Assembly: GCA_016712265.1 (NCBI GenBank)
Contig: JADJRJ010000028.1
Coordinates: 682,001-746,000 of the forward strand
Source: Gemmatimonadota bacterium
Lineage (GTDB): Bacteria > Gemmatimonadota > Gemmatimonadetes > Gemmatimonadales > Gemmatimonadaceae
Direction: 5' to 3'
DNA: 64,000 bases
The translations under genes and the position numbers were made by a program. Positions 1 through 8,900 of this stretch are shown here, in pieces. The notes under the pieces are model-generated. The model did not search any database and was not told the origin of the DNA. It saw nothing but the letters and a program-made list of their open reading frames with translations. How positions within the stretch are numbered: the first letter of the stretch is position 1; each line of letters opens with the position of its first letter.

Positions 1-2
1 CG

Positions 3-3000
3 TCGTCCGGCACGAGCTGGCAGATCACGCCACTCAGCGGATCGATCGCGGCCGGCGGCTACTACCTCGTTCGCCAGGCCCAGGGAACCGGCGGGACCAC
101 GCCGCTTCCCACCCCCGACGCCATTGGCTCCATCGCCATGAGCGCAAGCAGCGGAAAGGTGGCGCTGGTGACGAGCACGACGGCGCTTACGGGGAACGGG
201 TGCCCGATTGCTGCCCCGATCGAGGACTACGTCGGCTACGGTACCTCCGCCAACTGCTTCGAGGGCAGCGCGCCCACGGCGAACCTCTCGAACACCACGG
301 CAGCGGTCCGCAGTAACCTGGCGGCGCTGGACACCGACCAGAACGGCACGGACTTCACGGTGGCCGCGCCGACTCCACGCAATGGGGCCGCCGGTCCGCC
401 AACGGTGGCGAGCACGGTTCCGGTGAGCGCGGCGACGGACGTTGCCGTGAATGCCAACCTCTCGGTGACCTTCTCCAAGCCGGTGACGGTGACCGGGACC
501 TGGTTCACCATCGACTGCACCACCAGTGGCGCACACACCGCGACCGTCTCGGGTGGTCCAGCCACCTACACACTCGACCCGGACGCCGACCTTGCCGCGA
601 GCGAGTCGTGCACCGCAACGATCCTCGCCGCCCAGGTCGCGGACGCGAGCAATCCTGCGCTCACGCTGCCGGCTGACTATGCCTGGAGCTTTACCACGCT
701 GGGGGGGAACGTGTGCAGTCTGCCGTATACGCCGGCCTTCGACATCCAGGGGAGCGGCACGGACACCCCGCTGGACGGACAAGTGGTCTCGACGCAGGGC
801 GTCGTGATCGGTGACTACGAGGGTGCGTCGCCAACCTTGCGTGGGTTCTACGTTCAGGATGCCAATGGCGATGGCGATCCGGCGACCTCCGACGGGATCT
901 TCGTCTTCAACGGCAATGCCGACAACGTCGCGCTGGGGGATGTGGTCCGGGTCACCGGCACGGCGCAGGAGTTCCAGGGCCAGACGCAGCTCGGCACGGT
1001 GACCTCGGTCATCGTGTGCAGCACCGGCGCGTCGGTCCCACCGACCGATGTCTCCCTGCCGTTCGCCTCGACCACGTCTGCGGAACGCTACGAGGGGATG
1101 TTGGTGCGCCTGCCGCAGACGCTGTACGTGACCGAGCATTTCCAGCTGGGTCGGTTCGGGCAGGTCACGATGTCGGCGGGCGGTCGACTCTTCCAGCCGA
1201 CCCACTTGGCGGCGCCGGGCGCACCCGCGCTGGCCCTCCAGGCCCAGAACGACCTGAATCGCATCATCGTGGACGACGCAGACAACAACCAGAATGCCGA
1301 CCCGATCGTCTTCGGGCGCGGAGGGCTTCCGCTCAGTGCCAGCAACACCCTGCGCGGTGGTGATGCGGCCGCCGGGATCGTGGGCGTCCTCACCTATACC
1401 TGGGCGGGCAACTCGGCCAGCGGGAACGCCTATCGCGTCCGGCCGGTGGGTGCCCTGGGCGGTGCGATTCCGGCCTTCACCCCGATGAATGCGCGTCCGC
1501 CGGCCCCCGCGAATGTCGGCGGCTCGCTCAAGGTCGGGGCGATGAATGTGCTGAACTACTTCAACACCTTCTCCGGCTGTACGCAGGGAGTGGGCGGCAG
1601 TGCGACGTCTTGCCGGGGTGCGGAGGACGCGTTCGAGTTCACGCGTCAGGCACAGAAGACGGTCGCCAGCATCCTCGCACTCGATGCGGACGTCCTTGGC
1701 CTTGTGGAGATCGAGAACGATGGCTACGGCGCCCCGAGCGCCATCGCGGACCTCGTGAACCAGCTGAACGCAGTGGCCGGCGCCGGGACCTGGGCCCTGG
1801 TCGACGTCGATGCGGCCACGGGGCAGCTCAACGCACTGGGCACGGATGCCATCAAGGTGGGGCTGATCTACAAGCCCGCTTCGGTCACGCCCGTCGGGGC
1901 CACGGCGGTCCTGAACTCCGTGGCGTTCGTCAACGGCGGTGACCTCTCCCCGCGCAATCGTCCCGCGTTGGCCCAGGCCTTCCGGCAGGCGAACAACGCG
2001 TCGTTCGTGGCCGTGGTGAACCACTTCAAGAGCAAGGGCAGCGCCTGCGACGCCCCGGATGCGGGCGATGGCCAGGGCGAATGTAGCATCGTCCGGACGA
2101 ATGCGGCCGTCGAGTTGCGGAACTGGCTGGCGACCGATCCCACTGGGACGGCGGATCCCGACGTGCTGGTGCTCGGGGACCTGAACAGCTACGCGAAGGA
2201 AGACGCCATCACCACGCTGACGAGTGGGGGCTTTACCAACCTGATCGAGGCACGGCAGGGGACCGGGGCGTATTCGTTTGTGTTCGACGGACAGTGGGGC
2301 TACCTGGATCATGCCCTCGCCTCGTCGACCCTCGCCTCGCAGGTCACCGGGGTGACCGAGTGGCACAACAATGCCGATGAGCCATCGGTGCTGGACTACA
2401 ACACGAACTTCAAGAGTCCCGGCCAGGTGAGCTCCCTCTTCGCCGCTGACCCGTATCGGTCCGCGGACCATGACCCGGTGCTGGTGGGACTCAACCTCCT
2501 GCCGGGCAACCGCGCGCCCAGTGTATCGGTGGGCGGCCCCTACTCGGCGAATGAAGGCGCCCCTATCCTGCTCTCCGCCACGGGTTCCGATCCGGATGGC
2601 GATCTCCTGTCGTACCTGTGGGACTTCGGCGACGGAAGCACCGGTTCGGGTGCGAGTCCCTCGCATGCGTTCCCGGATAACGGGAGCTACGCGGTCGCGG
2701 TGACCGTGACCGACGGTCGCGGCGGAAGCGCCACGGCGTCGACGACGGTCACGGTCAGCAACGTGGCCCCCAGCGCGGCCATCGTCAGCCCGGCGGGCGG
2801 CACGGTGTCACAAGGCAGCTTTGCCCTGGCCCTTGGCAATATCCTCGAGCCTTCCCCGATTGATGCGGCCTCACTGCAGTACCGCTTCAACTGCGGCACC
2901 GGCTTTGGTGCGATCATCAGCACCCCCAGCACGACCTGTACGATCCTTGCACCGGGGACGGCGACACTGCGCGGGGCCCTTCGCGACAAGGACGGCGCCG

Positions 3001-3326
3001 TGCAGACGTATACCAAGGTCGTGACTGTCGTCAACGCGCCGCCGCAGGTGACCATCCTCTCGCCCACCTCCGTCACGATTCCCGTGGGCGGGACCGTGAC
3101 ATTCTCCGCATCGTTTGTCGACCCGGGCACCGGCGACAATCCGTGGACGGCGCGTGTGCGATGGGCGGCCGGCCAGGCGATCATCCCCCTCGGGGCGGTC
3201 AGTCCGGCCACGCCGTTTGGCGCGTCACAGGTGTACGCCACGGCCGGGACCTTCACGGCGCAAGTGGAAGTGGAGGACAAGTACGGTGCACGCCAGCGAA
3301 GGTCCTTCACCGTCATCGTGCAGTAA
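3..3326 (+). CDS. ExeM/NucH-type extracellular endonuclease with lamin-tail, Ig-like and PKD domains (5' partial)
   Basis: The reading frame is open from base 3, so the gene starts upstream of the window; the first ATG at 138 lies inside a domain and is not the start. About 1107 residues are visible. In order: a lamin-tail domain (about 1-125, with GGYYLVRQA), an SbsA-type Ig-like domain (about 130-235), an OB-fold nuclease-associated region (about 240-430), an endonuclease/exonuclease/phosphatase domain (about 507-825), a PKD domain (about 843-920, YLWDFGDGS) and a further Ig-like tail. The catalytic set is present: GAMNVLNYF (Asn), LGLVEIEND (Glu), VLVLGDLNSY (Asp/Asn), WGYLDHAL and SADHDPV (Asp-His). 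The family is a secreted or surface-anchored metal-dependent DNase or phosphodiesterase. It is followed by a hairpin terminator and then a 5'-nucleotidase, which suggests scavenging of extracellular nucleic acid. Fold assignment is firm; the substrate is inferred. Confidence 0.93.
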   Translation, partial: SSGTSWQITPLSGSIAAGGYYLVRQAQGTGGTTPLPTPDAIGSIAMSASSGKVALVTSTTALTGNGCPIAAPIEDYVGYGTSANCFEGSAPTANLSNTTAAVRSNLAALDTDQNGTDFTVAAPTPRNGAAGPPTVASTVPVSAATDVAVNANLSVTFSKPVTVTGTWFTIDCTTSGAHTATVSGGPATYTLDPDADLAASESCTATILAAQVADASNPALTLPADYAWSFTTLGGNVCSLPYTPAFDIQGSGTDTPLDGQVVSTQGVVIGDYEGASPTLRGFYVQDANGDGDPATSDGIFVFNGNADNVALGDVVRVTGTAQEFQGQTQLGTVTSVIVCSTGASVPPTDVSLPFASTTSAERYEGMLVRLPQTLYVTEHFQLGRFGQVTMSAGGRLFQPTHLAAPGAPALALQAQNDLNRIIVDDADNNQNADPIVFGRGGLPLSASNTLRGGDAAAGIVGVLTYTWAGNSASGNAYRVRPVGALGGAIPAFTPMNARPPAPANVGGSLKVGAMNVLNYFNTFSGCTQGVGGSATSCRGAEDAFEFTRQAQKTVASILALDADVLGLVEIENDGYGAPSAIADLVNQLNAVAGAGTWALVDVDAATGQLNALGTDAIKVGLIYKPASVTPVGATAVLNSVAFVNGGDLSPRNRPALAQAFRQANNASFVAVVNHFKSKGSACDAPDAGDGQGECSIVRTNAAVELRNWLATDPTGTADPDVLVLGDLNSYAKEDAITTLTSGGFTNLIEARQGTGAYSFVFDGQWGYLDHALASSTLASQVTGVTEWHNNADEPSVLDYNTNFKSPGQVSSLFAADPYRSADHDPVLVGLNLLPGNRAPSVSVGGPYSANEGAPILLSATGSDPDGDLLSYLWDFGDGSTGSGASPSHAFPDNGSYAVAVTVTDGRGGSATASTTVTVSNVAPSAAIVSPAGGTVSQGSFALALGNILEPSPIDAASLQYRFNCGTGFGAIISTPSTTCTILAPGTATLRGALRDKDGAVQTYTKVVTVVNAPPQVTILSPTSVTIPVGGTVTFSASFVDPGTGDNPWTARVRWAAGQAIIPLGAVSPATPFGASQVYATAGTFTAQVEVEDKYGARQRRSFTVIVQ

Positions 3327-3363
3327 TCGCACGCCCATGAGGTCGTAAGCTGGCTCAGCACCC

Positions 3364-3406
3364 GGCCCACCGAGGCCCCGCTCTCCTGCGGGGACCTCGG
3401 TGGGCC
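3364..3406 (+). terminator. Hairpin terminator after the nuclease gene
   Basis: Arms 3364-3380 and 3389-3406 pair over 17 bp with a single bulged A and an 8-nt loop. The hairpin starts 37 nt after the nuclease stop and is followed by GTGTTGC rather than a clean U-run. It separates the nuclease from the 5'-nucleotidase, so the two probably have separate promoters. Confidence 0.75.
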
Positions 3407-3584
3407 GTGTTGCATGTGCGCGAGCGGGCAGGCGGCACCGTGAGTGTTCGGTGTGACCGATACCCAATGGGCACGGAGATCCAACGCGAGCGTTACGCAA
3501 ATCGTGTCTCGATCCGTACGCGAAGGCCCCAGAATCGGTCGTCCTGTCCTTCGTGCGCCAACGTCACATCCGGAGAGCCACACC

Positions 3585-5426
3585 ATGCGTCGCACCCTGC
3601 TCGCCCTCTCACTGCTGCTCGCCGCCTGCGCCGATGACCCGGCGCGGACGACGCCCCTTCCCTCTGAACCCTCCTTCGCCGTCGCGGCAGCGGCGCCGGT
3701 GGACTTCTGTCTCACCCTCCTGCACAACAACGATGGGGAGTCGGACCTGATCGACCTCGGCCTCGGGCGCGAGGACTTCGGCGGCATTGCGCGATTTGCA
3801 ACCGTGGTGAAGAACCTCCGCAGCCTGTCGCAGAACGACCTGAGTCCCGACGCGCGTGACCTGAACTGTGGGGGCGTCGGGTTGCTGAAGCGCGGGGCCC
3901 TCATGGTGTCGTCGGGTGACAACTACCTTGCCGGTGCCGAGTTCCAGGCCAGCCTCTCCTCAGGGTCCTACTACGATGCGATCGGTCTCGACCTGATCGG
4001 CTATGATGCGCTCGCCATCGGCAATCATGAGTTCGACTTCGGGCCGAGCATCCTCGGTGGCTTTGTCCAGCAGTTCAACCCGATTCGTCCCCCATTCCTC
4101 AGTGCGAACCTGGACGTGAGCGCTGAGCCCTCCCTCGCGCGCCTCGCCGCGACGCGGCGCATCGCCCGGAGCACCATTGCCTTCGCTCGCCTGACGCCGA
4201 TCGGGATCATCGGGGCCACGACGCCACTCCTGCCGTTTATCTCCAGCCCAGGCAAAGTGCAGGTGAACCCGGACGTGGCCGGTGCGGTGAACGCCGAGGC
4301 CGCGCGACTCAAGCGTCTGGGTGTCAACAAGATCATTCTCATCAGTCACCTGCAATCACGGCTCGAGGACCTCGCGCTGATCCCGTCGCTGCGCGACGTC
4401 GACATCGTGGTGGCTGGCGGCGGTGATGACCTCCTGGCCAACAGCGACGATCTCCTCATCCCCGGTGATATCGCGGTCGGCTCGTACCCGCTGAGCGCCG
4501 TCGACGCCAACGGCAAGACGGTCTCGGTCGTGACCACCGCCGGTGGATACGGCTACGTGGGACGACTCATCGTGGGCTTCGATCGTCAGGGGAACGTGAT
4601 GCGCATCTCCGACAAGAGCGGGCCGGTGCGCGTTGCTGGAGGCACGCAACCCGACGCCGTCCTTCCTGACCCCATGGTCCAGAGCCAGGTCGTGACGCCG
4701 GTCGCGGCGTACGTCGCCAACCTCGCGTCCACGGTGGTCGCCAACAGCCAGGTGGCTCTCGATGGCATCCGGAACAACGTGCGGTCGGTCGAGACCAACC
4801 TCGGCAACCTGGTGGCCGACGCGCTCCTGTGGGAGGCGAAGCAGCGGGCGGCGTCGTTTGGTGCGCCGCAGCCTTTGGTCGCATTTCAAAACGGTGGGGG
4901 GATTCGCAACGCCTCGCTGCTGCCGGCCGGTCCCCTGAGCGAGAAGAACACGATCGATATCCTGCCGTTCGCCAACTTCGTGACGATCGTGCCGGCCCTT
5001 CCACGTGCGCAACTCAAGGAAATCCTCGAGAATGCAGTCTCGCGCGTCGCGTTCTTTGATGGGCGCTTCGCGCAGGTGGCCGGACTGAGTTTCGTGTGGG
5101 ATGCCAACGGCACGGCCCAGGTGCTTGACGCAAGCCTGAACGTCACGACGCCGGGGACCCGGGTGCGCGACGTGACGCTTGCCGATGGCACCGTGATCGT
5201 GCAGAACGGAGTCGTCGTGGCCGGTGCCGACATCCCCGTGGCCACCATCGACTTTCTCGCCGTGCAGAATGGGGACCAGTATCCCTTCCGAGGCCTGCCA
5301 TTCGTCCGGGTGGGGGCCACCTACCAGCAGGCGCTGAGCAACTACTTGCGCGTCGGCCTGGGAGGGACGGTGACAGCAGCGGCGTACCCCGTTGGTGGAG
5401 CCGGCCGTATCACGCGCCTCAACTAG
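3585..5426 (+). CDS. Lipoprotein 5'-nucleotidase / metallophosphatase (UshA-like)
   Basis: Predicted 613 residues. The ATG at 3585 was chosen because GGAGAG sits 7 nt upstream and the product begins with a lipoprotein signal (lipobox LAAC, Cys15); the frame is open further upstream but without a signal peptide. The N-terminal calcineurin-like metallophosphatase domain carries GNHEFDFG (Asn147, His148). The C-terminal 5'-nucleotidase domain carries the substrate-loop motif NGGGIRN near residue 437. The first metal motif, usually D-x-H, reads NNDGES here (Asp50, Glu52), so Glu replaces His. The expected role is hydrolysis of nucleotides or related phosphoesters at the outer or periplasmic membrane face, releasing nucleosides and phosphate. 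Its position after the secreted nuclease fits nucleic-acid scavenging. The stop overlaps the convergent DNA polymerase stop by 8 bp. Confidence 0.92.
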   Translation: MRRTLLALSLLLAACADDPARTTPLPSEPSFAVAAAAPVDFCLTLLHNNDGESDLIDLGLGREDFGGIARFATVVKNLRSLSQNDLSPDARDLNCGGVGLLKRGALMVSSGDNYLAGAEFQASLSSGSYYDAIGLDLIGYDALAIGNHEFDFGPSILGGFVQQFNPIRPPFLSANLDVSAEPSLARLAATRRIARSTIAFARLTPIGIIGATTPLLPFISSPGKVQVNPDVAGAVNAEAARLKRLGVNKIILISHLQSRLEDLALIPSLRDVDIVVAGGGDDLLANSDDLLIPGDIAVGSYPLSAVDANGKTVSVVTTAGGYGYVGRLIVGFDRQGNVMRISDKSGPVRVAGGTQPDAVLPDPMVQSQVVTPVAAYVANLASTVVANSQVALDGIRNNVRSVETNLGNLVADALLWEAKQRAASFGAPQPLVAFQNGGGIRNASLLPAGPLSEKNTIDILPFANFVTIVPALPRAQLKEILENAVSRVAFFDGRFAQVAGLSFVWDANGTAQVLDASLNVTTPGTRVRDVTLADGTVIVQNGVVVAGADIPVATIDFLAVQNGDQYPFRGLPFVRVGATYQQALSNYLRVGLGGTVTAAAYPVGGAGRITRLN

Positions 5427-7785
5427 GCGCCTCTAGGCGGCGGGGGGGTGAGGCAGGCCGCTCACTTCCCCGCAAGCCCTGAAGGATCGTCCGAATGCGA
5501 TCGAACGAGGTCGCAAACAGGTTGAGCTGCACTGGATCCGCGAACACCACCTCCCAGTCCTCCACCGACAGGGCCCGGGCGAGCCGCACCGCGAAGTTCG
5601 TGCGCAACACCCTCGCGTAGTGCTCGGCGTCGTAGTCCCGGCGATCCTCCGCCCCTTCGGCTGGCGTGATGCGCGACTCACCGCCCTGGGCGCGATATAT
5701 CCGCACCCGTTCTCCCGACTTCCAATGCGTCCTGCCGCTGGCCAACATCCCCTCGTAGGCCGCCTCCTTGCGTGCGTCGCGCACGGCGAGGTACTGCTCA
5801 GGTGACTTGGTCAGTCGGACGCGCGAACTCACCTCGCGCGTGGCGAGGTCGCGCCGATGGAGGCCGGCGATCGTGTCGAGGTACTGTCGCCGAACGGCGG
5901 GAATGTCGCCCACCAGCAGCGAGCGCACGGCCTCGCGCAGGAAGGCCTCGCCAAAGGGCTCGGCGCGGCTCGACCGAAAGGCCACGCCACGCAGGATCAA
6001 CGTGCCATCGTACTTCAGCAGGGCATAGTTCTTCGGCTCGTGCGACAGCATCGCGGCGTAGCGTCCCTCGAACTCCAGCTGCACGAGGGGCGGCAGGAGC
6101 GCGGCCACCTCAGCGACTACGCGGCGTTCGTCGTCTTCGGTCCACTCGAGCGGGACCGCGAAGTACACCCCGTCGGTGTCGGCCTCGAGCAGCGTGACGC
6201 CGCGCGCGGCCAGCTCGCGACAGAGGAGGTCAAGCAGCTCGCGTCCGCGACGCGTGACCTCGTTGGCCGCATGCACATCATTGAAGCGCGTCAGGCCCCC
6301 GGCGGCCAGATATCCGTAAGCCGAATTGATCACGATCTTCATGGCCGCCGACGTGGCGTCGTGCAGGTGTCGCGACGGGGACCCGGCGGGGGCGGCGCGG
6401 GCCGCGGCCTTGGCCGCGAGCCGGTGCTCCGTGAGCCGGTCAACCAGCGCGAGAAACGCACCTAACGAGTCACGCGCCGGACCGATGCGATAGGTGCGCA
6501 TGAGCGACGGGTACAGGCTCGCCACGTCGGCCTTCACCACGCGATGGGCCGCCCCGGCGGCAAAGAGGTGCAGGGCGGCACCCGTGTGGACCGTCCCATC
6601 GCCCGTGGCGTGAACGGGGACGGCTCGCCCGGCGCGCAGGTACGCACGCACGAGCAGCGGGTCGATCACCCCCGTGGCAGCGCCGGCGTCAGCGAGGCGC
6701 TCGTACCGCCGCGGGGCCATCCGGGCGAGGGCAAAGGCGGATCCCCCCAGCAACCGGGCGAGGCCAGCGACCTCCTCGACGTCGGCGGTCGCATAACGAC
6801 GCACCCGCTCGGGATCGGTGCGCCAGGTCGCGTGGATCAGGTCGCCGCGCACCAACTCGCGATCGGGGCCGGCGAGGCCAAAGTGGCGCGCCACCGCCTT
6901 GAGGCCATGTCCCGGGAGTTCCCGCGTAGAGAAGTCATACCGCAACACGGCGTCCATCGTGTCGATCAACTCGCGCCCCGGGACGATGTAGCGGTGCCGC
7001 CGTTGCGCATCCCCTTCGATCACGATGCCGCGGCGCGCCGCGCGACGCTGCAGGGGGAGTTCGTTCCGGCCGAGGCGCAACGTGATGCCCGCCACCCGCG
7101 CGCGCCGCTCGAGAAACGGAAGGTCGAAGCCGTGCAGGTTGTGGTTCTCGATGACGTCGGGGTCTGCCTCGCGGATCACGGCCACAAGACGTTCGATCAG
7201 CACCCGTTCGCCGGCCTCGTCATCGCTGGGCACCTCGAGCACGGTGGCCACGCCGGACGGGTCACGCACGGCCACCATGAAGATGCGGTCATGGCGCGGG
7301 TCGAGCCCGGTGGTCTCGAGGTCGAACTGCAGGCGATGCAGGTCGTCAAAGGCAAAGTCGCGAAAGTAGGTGCGACCCGTCGCCACGAGGAACTGCTCGT
7401 CCGGCGGGAGGGCGAGGTGTGTATCCTCGCCGAGCGCGGCGAGGTGCGACACCGGGTGGCCCAGCCGACGCGACGCGCCTTCGAGGACGGCACGGCGCAG
7501 GAAACGTCCGTCGTCGGCGCCCACGAGGAAACGCAAGGCGCCGTCGCCCTCGAGTTCGCGGACATGGACGTGCGCGTCGCCATGCGTCCCGAGGCCAGTC
7601 CCGAGATGTTGCAGGTCATCGAGGCGGTCGAGGAGGAGCCAGGGGCGGAATCGCACCACGTCGTGGTGGAGCCTGCCACCCTCCCGCCGCCAGACATCGG
7701 CGCGCCCCCGATCGTCAGCCCAGACGGAGACGATCCCGGGGGTGGGGTCCCACCCCCAGAGCCATTCGTCTGCGTCGGATAACAT
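5419..7785 (-). CDS. Family B DNA polymerase (Pol II-like) with 3'-5' exonuclease
   Basis: 788 residues from the ATG at 7785 (first residues MLSDADEWLW); the frame extends further upstream but that part looks non-coding. All signature motifs are present: Exo I DLETTG (Asp155, Glu157), Exo II ENHNLHGFD (213-221), Exo III YATAD (331-335), polymerase motif A DVASLYPS (Asp420), motif B KIVINSAYG (483-491) and motif C DTDG (536-539). Length matches E. coli Pol II (about 780). The gene stands alone, convergent with the 5'-nucleotidase and divergent from the AraC-type regulator; repair or translesion synthesis is the usual role of such polymerases. An exact TTGACA hexamer lies on the coding strand at 7822-7827, but I see no matching -10 at normal spacing and no clear ribosome binding site. 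Confidence 0.95.
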   Translation of the reverse strand: MLSDADEWLWGWDPTPGIVSVWADDRGRADVWRREGGRLHHDVVRFRPWLLLDRLDDLQHLGTGLGTHGDAHVHVRELEGDGALRFLVGADDGRFLRRAVLEGASRRLGHPVSHLAALGEDTHLALPPDEQFLVATGRTYFRDFAFDDLHRLQFDLETTGLDPRHDRIFMVAVRDPSGVATVLEVPSDDEAGERVLIERLVAVIREADPDVIENHNLHGFDLPFLERRARVAGITLRLGRNELPLQRRAARRGIVIEGDAQRRHRYIVPGRELIDTMDAVLRYDFSTRELPGHGLKAVARHFGLAGPDRELVRGDLIHATWRTDPERVRRYATADVEEVAGLARLLGGSAFALARMAPRRYERLADAGAATGVIDPLLVRAYLRAGRAVPVHATGDGTVHTGAALHLFAAGAAHRVVKADVASLYPSLMRTYRIGPARDSLGAFLALVDRLTEHRLAAKAAARAAPAGSPSRHLHDATSAAMKIVINSAYGYLAAGGLTRFNDVHAANEVTRRGRELLDLLCRELAARGVTLLEADTDGVYFAVPLEWTEDDERRVVAEVAALLPPLVQLEFEGRYAAMLSHEPKNYALLKYDGTLILRGVAFRSSRAEPFGEAFLREAVRSLLVGDIPAVRRQYLDTIAGLHRRDLATREVSSRVRLTKSPEQYLAVRDARKEAAYEGMLASGRTHWKSGERVRIYRAQGGESRITPAEGAEDRRDYDAEHYARVLRTNFAVRLARALSVEDWEVVFADPVQLNLFATSFDRIRTILQGLRGSERPASPPRRLEAPS

Positions 7786-7863
7786 CGGGGGAAGATACCC
7801 ACCCGCAAAATGCGCAACACATGTCAAGCACGTGGAGTGGCGCGCGCGGTACCTTGGCAGGGC

Positions 7864-8811
7864 ATGAGCGATCCATCGACTCCCGCGCGACCAGCCGGCC
7901 GCCGCATGAAAGCCTCCACGAGAAGCTTCTACCAGGACGCCGTCACGCGCGTGGTCGGCCACATCGCCGCGCACCTCGATCGGGCCGTGGACCTCGATGA
8001 ACTGGCGGGACTCGCGGGGACCTCACCCTTCCACTTTCACCGGATCTGCCGGGGGATGCTGGGTGAGACGCCGCTCGAGCTCGCGCGGCGGCTGCGACTG
8101 GAACGCGCCGCATACCAACTGGGGTACGCGCGAGACTCGATCACGCAGGTCGCCTTTGCGGCCGGCTACGAGTCACATGAGTCCTTCACGCGGGCCTTCC
8201 GGGTGGCGTACGGATCGTCGCCAAGCGACTTCCGCCGAGCACAGGTCCGTCGAATCGAGATCGCCGCGGTGAATGGCATTCACTTCACACCAGACGGCCG
8301 CGCGCCGTTACCACGCTTTCGCGACACCGGAGGTGTCACCATGGACGTCGTACTCGAGGAATTGCCACCGTATCGCCTGGCGATGGTGCGGCATGTGGGG
8401 CCGTACAACCAGGTCGGCAACGCGTTTCACCAGCTTGGGGCGATCGGGGGGCCGCTCGGGCTCTTCTCCGAGCGTAGCCTGATGCTGGCGCTGTATCACG
8501 ACGATCCGGAAGCGGTCCCCGCTGGTGAGCTGCGGTCCGACGCGGCCCTGGTAGTCACCGAAGAGGTCAATCTCCCCGAGGGAATCGTTGAAGGACGGCT
8601 GCCGGGCGGGACGTATGCGCGAGCCCGCTACCGCGGGTCATATGAAGGGCTCGGCGACGCGTGGGCCCGCTTCATGGGTGAGTGGCTGCCGGCAAGTGGG
8701 CACCGACTCGCCATTGGCGCTGCAGTGGAGATTTACCGCGATGGACCCATGATCAACCCGGGATCCGAGGCAGTGACCGATCTCCTCGTCCCGATCGAAC
8801 GATCGGCGTAA
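7864..8811 (+). CDS. AraC family transcriptional regulator with GyrI-like effector domain
   Basis: 315 residues from the ATG at 7864, preceded by GGCAGGG; in-frame ATGs at 7810 and 7906 are alternatives. Residues about 15-120 form the two helix-turn-helix AraC DNA-binding domain (FHFHRICRGMLGETP, ITQVAFAAGYESHESFTRAF, SPSDFRR). The C-terminal half (about 155-315) is a GyrI-like/AraC effector-binding domain (MDVVLEELPPYRLAMVRHVG, and YRGSYEGLGDAW), a fold that binds small hydrophobic or cationic ligands. The domain order (HTH first, sensor second) is that of the Rob/SoxS-related ligand-sensing group. It precedes the secreted hydrolase gene by about 90 nt and may regulate it or itself; no operator was identified. 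Confidence 0.93.
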   Translation: MSDPSTPARPAGRRMKASTRSFYQDAVTRVVGHIAAHLDRAVDLDELAGLAGTSPFHFHRICRGMLGETPLELARRLRLERAAYQLGYARDSITQVAFAAGYESHESFTRAFRVAYGSSPSDFRRAQVRRIEIAAVNGIHFTPDGRAPLPRFRDTGGVTMDVVLEELPPYRLAMVRHVGPYNQVGNAFHQLGAIGGPLGLFSERSLMLALYHDDPEAVPAGELRSDAALVVTEEVNLPEGIVEGRLPGGTYARARYRGSYEGLGDAWARFMGEWLPASGHRLAIGAAVEIYRDGPMINPGSEAVTDLLVPIERSA

Positions 8812-8900
8812 CGTCGCGTGACCTGGCATCGCAGGCGAAGGGGTCGCTTGCGGTGCCCACGGATCGGGCGTTGGTTCCAGTGCCTCCCGCCCTTCGCCGC

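Noticed and set aside
6544..7782. A 412-codon plus-strand frame opposite the DNA polymerase
   Set aside because: Antisense shadow of a polymerase with all catalytic motifs intact.
5419..7785. Phage or mobile-element origin for the family B polymerase
   Set aside because: No integrase, transposase, attachment site or composition shift around it; it matches chromosomal Pol II-type enzymes in length and motifs.
7822..7827. Promoter of the polymerase gene from an exact TTGACA
   Set aside because: No -10 element at 16-18 nt spacing; the hexamer alone is not enough.
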